A DNA stretch of 8,252 bases from Deltaproteobacteria bacterium (GTDB lineage Bacteria; Desulfobacterota; DSM-4660; Desulfatiglandales; Desulfatiglandaceae), in contig JAOZQV010000157.1 of assembly GCA_029932035.1 (NCBI GenBank), positions 1 through 8,252 of the forward strand. The letters run 5' to 3'. The position numbers and the translations under genes are program-made. The notes beneath the pieces were generated by a model. That model was not told the DNA's origin, did no database searches, and worked only from the letters and a program-made list of their open reading frames with translations. Below are positions 1-7,600 of this stretch, piece by piece (position 1 is the stretch's first letter; each line of letters starts with the position of its first letter).

Positions 1-1754
1 GCGATCGCCTCCTCAATGGTCTTGATCGCCTCATCTACAAGCCCCTTTGCAAAGCAGGCCTCGGCCAATGTATCGAGAAACCCCGGGGACCTATCCAATG
101 CCACCGCCCTCCTGGCAAGATAAACCGCCCGGTCAGGGTCTCTTAGTTTCTCATCGGAAGTAGCAACTAAGAGCCAGGCCAGGTTATTCAGCGCAACGGC
201 CCGATTGGAATCAAGGCCGATAATGCGCTCATAGGTATCAATCGTTTCCTGGTCTTTCCCCATTTGCTGGTAAACCATTGCCAAATGCTGGTATAGATCG
301 AGGTTGTTTGGCTCTTTCAAGATCTCCTCGTTAAGCGCCCTTTCTATTATCCTGTACCTCATGTGCTGCTTCACGGGACCAAAATTCAGGAGATAGCCCA
401 ATGAGCAGATACAGACGAGATAGACCAGAAATGATTTCAAGACAAAACGATTATGTCTCTTTATCAGCCACGGTTCGCGGGACGCCCTTAATAGATAGTC
501 GACCCTTTGCTTGATGCTGAAATGGTGCCAGTTAGGGATGTCCCTGCTTTTCCCGCTAAAAAAGGCAATCTTTTCTAAGGAGCTGATCGTAAGCATTGGG
601 GTTCCCATGGCCACAGCGGAATAGAGATCGGCCTGACGTTCAAAGTTGCGCATGAAAAAGCCCATGACATAACGAAAATAGATCAATAGGGTTATTAGCA
701 TGGGCACAGACATCATCAGGTAGAAAAGGCTTATGGACCGGGAGTCATTGCCTGAAATTAGATCGATAATATAAGGGTGCAGGAAAGCCAAAGAAACAAA
801 TAGATCGCTCAGCCCAAAAGAAAGGACCATAAAGCCGACAAAAAAGAGGATATAGAAGAGGAGATGACGGTACTTGGCGTGCCCCATTTCGTGGGCAAGC
901 ACCGCCTTGAGTTCTTCCAAGGAAAGGGTTTCCAAAAGGGAATCGGTAACAAGAATATATCGATAACGGGGAACGATCCCCATTATGCCTGCCGTCATCA
1001 TCCGACCCTCGAAAATCGGCCATGTGAGGAGAGTCCGGTAGCTGAATCTCATCTCCTTGAGGAAGAGATCTAATTGTTGCCCTTTTTCTGATGACACCAG
1101 CGGCTTACACCCCCACCAGTACTGGATAAATTTCGGCATAACGACCATTAACAGGGTGATAGAGATAGCGAAAAAGAGGATCTGCCCGTAGATGCTGTTC
1201 AGAAAGGAGTCGGGGCCGATCCATGGACTCAGGGCAAGGAGATCATAGACAAAGGAAAGGGCTAACCACGGAAACAGGATGGGAAGATTGAATCTTAAGT
1301 TAGACCGGATAAACGATCTTCTTGTGATGTCCACCCGGAAAATCGTCCTGTAAACAGGATAGCCAAGATACCAGATCGTACATAGATAAAAGAAAAAGAG
1401 GGCAAGGGCGAGGACCCCTTGCAGTACTGAAAAACTCCCGAAACCCGGGATAAGATTAAGCCACTGTTTCAGGTTAAAGAAATATACTGCTAAGGCGAAC
1501 AGGGTTATGGCCAAGACAGAAAGCCTTACATTTATCCGCTGGTACTGGTCAGTCAGGACTCCGTCATCCCCGCCTCTCTCCTTGAGTCGCTTCAGCAGAG
1601 AACTAAAAACTCTGGCGCTGTAGATAGCAAAAAACGCCCAGCTCAAAAAAAGGGGTATAAGGGTAGAGAATAAAAAATCCTCTGGAGGAGAGTCGGAATA
1701 GCTGATGTTGAATATGAGGAGAACTACAATGAAGTAGATAATGTTGTTGAACAT
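1..1754 (-). CDS. M48 family membrane zinc metallopeptidase with C-terminal TPR repeats (3' end beyond window)
   Basis: The open frame starts with ATG at 1754 and runs off the window edge, so 584 codons are visible and the C-terminus is missing. It is a zinc-dependent endopeptidase of the Ste24/HtpX (M48) type. The active site HEMGH lies at residues 288-292 within LKAVLAHEMGHAKYRH, and the third zinc ligand is probably E372 in NFERQADLYS, 80 residues later. Family signatures GIVPRYRYILVTDSLLETL (just before the active site) and WHHFSIKQRVDYL (after it) agree. Several hydrophobic segments, roughly residues 4-17, 26-45, 80-100, 120-140 and 205-225 plus two after HEMGH and one near 440-455, make it a multi-pass inner-membrane protein like the M48_N/CAAX-protease layout. 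After the last segment come TPR-like helices, for example LYQHLAMVYQQMGK and DTLAEACFAKGLVDEAIK. I infer a role in membrane-protein quality control; the TPRs would bind a partner. No clear Shine-Dalgarno precedes the ATG, and an in-frame TAA 18 bases upstream rules out a much longer start. Confidence 0.93.
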   Translation of the reverse strand, partial: MFNNIIYFIVVLLIFNISYSDSPPEDFLFSTLIPLFLSWAFFAIYSARVFSSLLKRLKERGGDDGVLTDQYQRINVRLSVLAITLFALAVYFFNLKQWLNLIPGFGSFSVLQGVLALALFFFYLCTIWYLGYPVYRTIFRVDITRRSFIRSNLRFNLPILFPWLALSFVYDLLALSPWIGPDSFLNSIYGQILFFAISITLLMVVMPKFIQYWWGCKPLVSSEKGQQLDLFLKEMRFSYRTLLTWPIFEGRMMTAGIMGIVPRYRYILVTDSLLETLSLEELKAVLAHEMGHAKYRHLLFYILFFVGFMVLSFGLSDLFVSLAFLHPYIIDLISGNDSRSISLFYLMMSVPMLITLLIYFRYVMGFFMRNFERQADLYSAVAMGTPMLTISSLEKIAFFSGKSRDIPNWHHFSIKQRVDYLLRASREPWLIKRHNRFVLKSFLVYLVCICSLGYLLNFGPVKQHMRYRIIERALNEEILKEPNNLDLYQHLAMVYQQMGKDQETIDTYERIIGLDSNRAVALNNLAWLLVATSDEKLRDPDRAVYLARRAVALDRSPGFLDTLAEACFAKGLVDEAIKTIEEAI

Positions 1755-1768
1755 GATTTGTAAGCGTA

Positions 1769-3259
1769 TCAGTTATGATCTTCCTTAAGAAACTCCAAGC
1801 TGCCGTTTCCAGGCGGGATAGCGGGGTCGGCCTGAAGATTGATTCCCACCCCGTAACGAGACTCTAACTCGGCAAGATCCCTTCTCTTCTTGTTCTGGAT
1901 ATAAGTCGCCACCTCCATTGAGAGCGACCCTTGGACATGGGAGACTCCCTTTCTCGACACACCCATTCTGATCTGACGCAAAAACGACAGAGACGCAGCT
2001 TCCACTGAGGGCACAATTCCGCGGCCCTGGCAGAAATTACATGTTTGATAGGTCATTGATTCCTTTGAAGGGCTCAGTCTCTGTCGTGAAAGCTCGAGAA
2101 GCCCGAATCTGGAGATGTTGGATATGCTTATCTTGGCACGGTCATCTTTTGTCGCTTCCCGCACAGTTTTCTCCACTTCCCTGTTGTGCTTTTTGTCTCT
2201 CATATCAATAAAATCAATAACCACGAGCCCGCCCATATCCCTCAACCGAAGTTGTCTCGCAATCTCCTGAGCGGCCTCGATATTGGTCTTAAACGCCGTG
2301 GTTTCTATGTTCTTCCCGAGCCTTCCGCGCCCCGAGTTTACATCTATGGCGATCAACGCCTCTGTGGGGTCTATCACAATAGAACCACCGGATTTCAAAG
2401 GGACTCTGCTCTGATAAACAGACTCGATCTGTTTCTCTATTTCGTACTGGGCAAAAATTGGTCGTTTCTCCTTGTAGAGTTTGACCCTCCTCTGATGCCT
2501 CGGAGAAATGATCTTCATATATCGCTTTACTTTGGCAAAGGTTTCTTTGTCATCCACAAGCACTTCAGCGATTTCACTATTAAAATAATCCCTCAAGGTC
2601 CTCAAACAGACATCCTGCTCCTTGTGTATCAGGGAAAGCGGTGAGGCATCTTTCACATTTTTCTTGATATTTTTCCACATCCTCAAGAGCCGGTTGAGGT
2701 CCCTGGAAAGTTCATTCTTGTTCTGTTTCAGGGCCGCGGTCCTGACAATGTATCCCACCCCTTCAGGGAGCTTAAGCTTCCCCATGATGGCTTTCAGCCT
2801 GAGCCGCTCATCTTCCTCCTCGATCTTCTTTGAGACTCCGCCCTTGCTCCCGGGCATCAGGACTAAATACCGGCTGGCTATAGATAAATATGTGGTCAAC
2901 TGGGCTCCTTTGTGCCCTGGCATCTCTTTTGTTACCTGTACAAGGAGTTCCTGCCCCCTTTTCAAGGTCTTTTCTATGCGGGGAATGGCCCCTTCCTTTG
3001 AAGGTTCCTGCCCGGCTAAATAGTACTCCGGATGAATATCATGGGCGGAAAGAAAGCCGTTCTTGTCGCTCCCGTAATCAACAAAGCATGCCTGAAGGCT
3101 CGGTTCTATTCGCTCCACTACTGCCTTGTAAATATTCCCGGTCTTCTGCTCTGCCGTGGTGGATTCAATATAGAACCCATCTAACAATCCTTCCCTGATC
3201 ACTGCGATCCTGTACTCTTCCTCCTCAACCGCATTGATAAGCATTTTTTTTGTTGCCAT
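1769..3259 (-). CDS. rng: Ribonuclease E/G family endoribonuclease (RNase G-sized)
   Basis: At 496 residues it is the size of E. coli RNase G and lacks the long scaffold tail of RNase E. Members cut single-stranded, AU-rich RNA, preferring 5'-monophosphate ends, in mRNA turnover and rRNA/tRNA maturation in the cytoplasm. The N-terminal MLINA...EYRIAVI, then TGNIYKAVVERIEPSLQACF at about 40-59, form the start of the S1-containing domain (to about residue 125). The DNase I-like catalytic core carries the two metal-binding aspartates, D306 in IAIDVNSGRG and D349 in GLVVIDFIDMR. They are 43 residues apart, as are D303 and D346 in E. coli RNase E. The zinc-link is C407 and C410 in TCNFCQGRG, the dimer/tetramer-forming motif. 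The N-terminus reads more like RNase E than RNase G, so the rng symbol rests on length. The gene starts 6 nt after the stop of the dehydratase-like gene and ends in TGA 14 nt before the peptidase gene. The start is chosen because the family N-terminus follows directly. Confidence 0.96.
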   Translation of the reverse strand: MATKKMLINAVEEEEYRIAVIREGLLDGFYIESTTAEQKTGNIYKAVVERIEPSLQACFVDYGSDKNGFLSAHDIHPEYYLAGQEPSKEGAIPRIEKTLKRGQELLVQVTKEMPGHKGAQLTTYLSIASRYLVLMPGSKGGVSKKIEEEDERLRLKAIMGKLKLPEGVGYIVRTAALKQNKNELSRDLNRLLRMWKNIKKNVKDASPLSLIHKEQDVCLRTLRDYFNSEIAEVLVDDKETFAKVKRYMKIISPRHQRRVKLYKEKRPIFAQYEIEKQIESVYQSRVPLKSGGSIVIDPTEALIAIDVNSGRGRLGKNIETTAFKTNIEAAQEIARQLRLRDMGGLVVIDFIDMRDKKHNREVEKTVREATKDDRAKISISNISRFGLLELSRQRLSPSKESMTYQTCNFCQGRGIVPSVEAASLSFLRQIRMGVSRKGVSHVQGSLSMEVATYIQNKKRRDLAELESRYGVGINLQADPAIPPGNGSLEFLKEDHN

Positions 3260-3265
3260 ATGAAT

Positions 3266-4615
3266 CTATTTTCTCCCGTTCCGTTTGAAGTGCTGATTCG
3301 CCTGGTACATAAAGGTCCGGATAGCAGCCTCTCTGCCTGGCTGGGTGCTGGAATCGTATGGGGTATCCAAATAGGGTATCCCGAGTTTATTCATGAGAGG
3401 TCCTACAATCGCCGATGTAATGGTGCTCGGCATACATGTAAAGGGATAAACATTCACGACGCCGTTGTATCCTTCCCGGGCATACTCTATTATTCCGGGA
3501 ATACTTAAGCAGGCCTCAGTACCCAGGTCAAAATCGAGCAGGTCTTCTTCCATCAAAATCTTTTCAAGATGACCCACACTGTGGTCTTCTGCCAGATCAA
3601 TCAGGGGACTGACCCGTTTGTACACCTTCTTTTGCCTGAACTCCTGATAAAAAAGATCCCCCCCAAAGCTGATAATATCTTTCAGATATTTCTTCATTGG
3701 TCTTAGATGGAACTGCCTCAGGGCAAGTCCAAATCCAGCCTTGGCTGTTCTGAGACCGTCGTAACTCGTGTAGTTCACCCATTCGGCAATAGAGGCGTTC
3801 ACCACCTCGGCCCCGAATCCCTCCAAGGCCCGGATTACATCCTGATTTGCATGCACATGCGTTCTCAAATAAATCTCGCCGACAATCCCTATGAGTGGCT
3901 TAGAGGGGACCGCAGGATCAATAATCCTCTTACCTTCCTCTATTACCTCTTCTAATTTATCAAGGATCTTATTAAAGTTCTTGGCAGGCCCGAGTTGTTC
4001 TAAGGTATCCTCCATGCGATGCATGGAGCTTTCAATAAAGTCATCGGTCAATCCGGGCTCCTTTTCATATGGCCTGATCCTCCAGAGCAATCTGTCTAAG
4101 ATGTCCCCTATAACCAAAGAAAAATAAGACGCCTTTCTAAGGTCCCTCACCCGGCTGTCCTCAATTATACCGGCTAAGGAATATCCGTCTTCCGAACTAA
4201 GGGAGCCGATTTTCAGTCGACTCAGCTCAGGAAAAGAATCAAGAACAATCCTCTGATACTTGTTATACATCCCGAAACGGCATGGCCCGTCTGCTTCCGG
4301 CATAAAGTAGATGTAATCTTCCGGATCGAAATCGTCCCCTAAGCGTTTCGCCTCCTCCTGCATATAATAGAGGATATCTCCCATCGTAATCTGGCAGGGG
4401 TAACACTCCTTTCCCGAGGTATGCTCCATACCGAGATCAAGACCCTTGTAGGTATCCATTATCTTTGCATTAATGCCAAAGCCCCTGAAGACCGCTGCCA
4501 AGAGATGCGTCCCTATCCTATTCATCTCAGGGATCAGGCAGGTCTTGTTGCTCAGATTGAACCGTCCCACCTTTTCAGTCAATGACTGAAAATCGATTAC
4601 CTTTCCTGTTTCCAT
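3266..4615 (-). CDS. HgdB-like (2-hydroxyacyl-CoA dehydratase-related, COG3581-type) iron-sulfur protein
   Basis: This 449-residue protein resembles the C-terminal section of the large acyl-CoA dehydratase activase-related proteins of anaerobes. The family is distantly related to subunits of 2-hydroxyglutaryl-CoA and benzoyl-CoA dehydratase/reductase, which hold iron-sulfur clusters and receive electrons from an ATP-driven activator. Cysteines sit in conserved-looking contexts: C26 (KTCLIPEMNRIG), C71 and C74 (GKECYPCQITMGD), C112 (DGPCRFGMYNKY), C369 (GTEACLSIPGI) and C394 (VYPFTCMPSTI). They are candidate ligands for a [4Fe-4S] or larger cluster. A second Rossmann-like half begins near LIGIVGEIYLRTHVHAN (241-257). 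There is no signal peptide or membrane segment, so it is cytoplasmic. Its ATG follows directly and in frame after the TAG of the activase gene, with an AAGGTGG ribosome-binding site 8 nt upstream, so independent but coupled translation is likely. It ends in TAG. The exact reaction is unknown; double-cubane-cluster reductase-like activity is possible but inferred. Confidence 0.9.
   Translation of the reverse strand: METGKVIDFQSLTEKVGRFNLSNKTCLIPEMNRIGTHLLAAVFRGFGINAKIMDTYKGLDLGMEHTSGKECYPCQITMGDILYYMQEEAKRLGDDFDPEDYIYFMPEADGPCRFGMYNKYQRIVLDSFPELSRLKIGSLSSEDGYSLAGIIEDSRVRDLRKASYFSLVIGDILDRLLWRIRPYEKEPGLTDDFIESSMHRMEDTLEQLGPAKNFNKILDKLEEVIEEGKRIIDPAVPSKPLIGIVGEIYLRTHVHANQDVIRALEGFGAEVVNASIAEWVNYTSYDGLRTAKAGFGLALRQFHLRPMKKYLKDIISFGGDLFYQEFRQKKVYKRVSPLIDLAEDHSVGHLEKILMEEDLLDFDLGTEACLSIPGIIEYAREGYNGVVNVYPFTCMPSTITSAIVGPLMNKLGIPYLDTPYDSSTQPGREAAIRTFMYQANQHFKRNGRK
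3273..3277 (-). promoter_or_regulatory. Probable Shine-Dalgarno of the RNase gene
   Basis: The coding strand reads GGGAG, 13 nt before the ATG at 3259 and inside the last codons of the HgdB-like gene. The spacing is longer than ideal. The match and the 6-nt intergenic gap suggest coupled re-initiation after the upstream stop, but this assignment is weaker than the one for the HgdB-like gene. Confidence 0.45.
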
Positions 4616-4618
4616 CTA
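4613..4618 (-). other. In-frame TAG-ATG junction between activase and HgdB-like genes
   Basis: The coding strand reads AAT TAG ATG GAA: the amber stop of the activase gene is followed with no spacer by the ATG of the HgdB-like gene, in the same reading frame. Removing this one codon would give a continuous product of about 1490 residues, close to the length I recall for single-chain relatives. This is seen directly; whether readthrough ever occurs cannot be judged from sequence. Confidence 0.95.
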
Positions 4619-7600
4619 ATTGGCCACCTTCAAATCCAACCCTAAGTCTGCCTGCTCCTTTTGCATACTGTTTTCTATCACGTTCTTATAGGCCTCGAGC
4701 CTGGTCATGGCCCCTGCAACGGCGCTATGTTCGTCTAACTCCAGGATCAGATAAGGTTTGTTACCCATGATATGTTTATAAAAATGCTCCAAAAAGGAAT
4801 CTGCTCCACACCCGAAATTGGTCAAATGAAGACCAAAACAGGCCCCATGGCCCTTCACAAATTTGGCGGTCCTCAAGATCTGCGCCCCCAATCCCCAATA
4901 CATGGCGGGAAAATCAGAGAGGTCTATAGAAGAGACATCTATAAAATCCATGGGGAGGGCAGAGACTCCGATCTTTGCCAGGTTCCGGCCTAACCTCAAA
5001 TTCAATCTTTCATCGTAAAGGTTGTATGGCCGGCCCGTCACCACCACGAGTGGATCATCCGGATTATGATCTTCGAGGATCTCCCTTCCCTTTTTGTGAA
5101 GCGCCCTGTTAAACTGTTCCTGCCTTTCCAGGGCATAATAGAGGGCCTTTCTTATCTTCCCCCTGCCAACCCCAAGTTTTGCCGTCAACTGATCCGCTAT
5201 CTCTAAGGTGAGGGTCTCGACATCGTATTTGAGGTGAATAATCGGCTTCAGGATTGATGATGGATCAAGGGCCAGGGCCATCCTGACCATATAAGAATTG
5301 GCCTGGACCATGGGGCAGAGAGCGCCCTTTTCCGAATCCTCAGGGGTGGGCATATCGATCATGGTCGGGATAAAGAGATATTGGGTCTTCCCAATCAGCT
5401 CCTTGACGTGGCCATGCGACACCTTCACAGGATAGCATGTCTCTGACACCATGGTCTCGATCCCGATCTTTGATATATGGGTGTTGGTGGGGGGCGTCAG
5501 CACAAGTCGAAATCCAAGGCTGTCAAAGAAATGCGCCCACAGGACAGCGTTCTGAAGACCGTAGAGCGCCCTCTGCAATCCAACAGTGGGACGTCCCCCA
5601 ACCTCCATTATAGGCTCCCCTTTCAACTCCTCATAGACCCCGGCCATGTATGTCTGCCATATCCCCTGTCTTAGGGCAAAGAAATCCTCATTTTTGCTGC
5701 CCTTACCCCTTGTCAATTCATAGCGTCCGCACTCCCCCCCCCAAACGCTGCGACGACCGTCAAAATCATAGATTTTGAGTTTACATTGGTTATGGCAGTT
5801 AGGGTCTGCACTGCATATTTTTTCTTTGAAATCCATACGGTCATTTATGGCGCTGTTCAGCCCCCTGAATGAGGTCCCGCTTCTGTTTTCAAGACGCATC
5901 TTTTCCTGAACACTGATAGCGGCCCCATATGCCCCCAGGACCTCCCTGTGTTTGGGGACCAACAGGCCGCGCCCGAGGACATCCTCAAAGGCGGCAACAA
6001 CCCCCTTATTCAGGGAAGGCCCTCCGAGGAACATAACCCTTTTGCCGATCTTTCTCTTTTCAACCACACGATTGAGATAGTTAAAGACTATGGCGTAGCA
6101 CAATCCGGCTATCAGATCATTTCTATCCACACCCCTCTGGTGATAGGATACCAGGTCTGACTCCATAAAGACTGTGCACCTTTCGGCCAATTTAACAGGC
6201 GCCTTGGATGACAGGGCAATCTCCTGGAATTCTCCTACGATATTGATCCCATATTTGTTGGCCAATTCGTGGAGAAAACTGCCGGTGCCTGCCGCGCAGA
6301 CCTTATTCATATCAAAATCAAGGGGGTAGGTGTTTGATATATAGACATATTTTGAATCCTGGCCCCCGATTTCAAATATGGTGTCCACCTCCGGGTCTAT
6401 CTCCACAGCGCCCCTTGCATGGGCCGTTATCTCGTCTATGATGAGATCAACATCCAGAAAATCCCCTACAACGTTCCTGCCGGACCCGGTGGTAGCGGTC
6501 CCTAAGATTTCGATTTTCCGACCCACCTGGTCGCGCAGATACCCGAGGAGGTCCTGTGTAATCTCTATCGGTTTACCCTGGGTGGGGATATAGTTCTTAT
6601 GGATAATCTCGCCCCCCTCGTTGATAAGGGCATATTTGGTGGTGGTGGAACCGATGTCGATACCCAAGTACGTCTTGGTCATTCTTTTCAAAGAACTTTT
6701 CGGGACCTCGTTCATCTCCGGGAAGAGGGTCTTTTTAAGCGCCAATCTTGGGGCTATTGGCACAGAAAGTTTCAGGGTAGAACCCAAATCTCCTAATAAG
6801 TTCAGGTCAACAGAACCATCCCTGTCCGATTCATGACCGCTCCGGCTCAATTCCAAGGCCTCCAATGCAACCCCGAGGGCGCCGATAGAGGTGTTATAAG
6901 ACGGCACAACCAACCCAGGGAAATACTCCTTAAAGGCCTTTACCTGAAGCTGGTTCAAAGAAAGCCCCCCTACAAAAATAATCGGTTCTTCGAGGGTCCG
7001 GTTGGAGACAATGGTGCTCATGTAGTTCCTGGCATTCCCCACATGCAGGCCGTATATAATATCCTCTAATTTTTCCCCCCTGTTTTGGAGATGAATCATG
7101 TCAGACTTTGTAAACACAGTACAGCGACAGGCCACATTGGCAGGATTTCCGCTTTTAATACCGAGACTGATAAAGTCAGACAGGATACTGTCGATCTGAT
7201 CCTGAGATATGTCTGATTTCTTTTCATACATGGCGGTGGCCAATCTCTGGGCCTGCTGGTCAATAAAAGACCCGGTTCCGGATGCGCAGGGACCATTGGT
7301 ATTAAAATATTCCAATTCCCATTCACCTTGGCCCGAGGAATCCCCTGTGGACTGACTGATCTGAAACAGGGCCGTATCCTGCCCCCCCATGCTGATGATC
7401 GTCCTGACATCCGGCCTTATAAAAGTAGCGCCCACCACCTGGCTGATCGTCTCGAATTCATAAAAGGCCTCTAATCTCTCACTCAGCTTTTTGCCATGGT
7501 TCCCGGTAAAGGATATAGACTCGATCCTCTCCGCCCCGAATCTGTCATAGAGGCCCTTGATAAGGGCTAAGACTCCCTCATCCACCTTGCCAATATGCCG

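Noticed and set aside
745..1023. Minus-strand open frame of 92 codons within the peptidase region
   Set aside because: It is in a different frame from the M48 gene, overlapping the HEMGH region, and looks like an out-of-frame shadow.
1755..1768. Possible terminator or promoter between the RNase and peptidase genes
   Set aside because: The gap is only 14 nt and has no hairpin, T-run or recognisable -10/-35 pair.
2186..2644. Plus-strand open frame of 152 codons
   Set aside because: It lies wholly antisense to the RNase gene, whose catalytic and zinc-link motifs are intact, and the predicted peptide has no recognisable domain.
3244..3251. A8 run near the RNase start as a slippage site
   Set aside because: It simply encodes TKKM at residues 3-6 with the frame intact, and eight A is common in coding starts.
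4010..4028. Perfect 8-bp inverted repeat CTCCATGC-GAT-GCATGGAG
   Set aside because: It lies inside the HgdB-like coding sequence (SSMHRMED), has no T-run and is not at a gene boundary, so it is probably a coincidence of the codons.
7096..7410. Minus-strand open frame of 104 codons
   Set aside because: It is a shifted-frame shadow of the first ATPase domain of the activase, with low-complexity composition and no family features.
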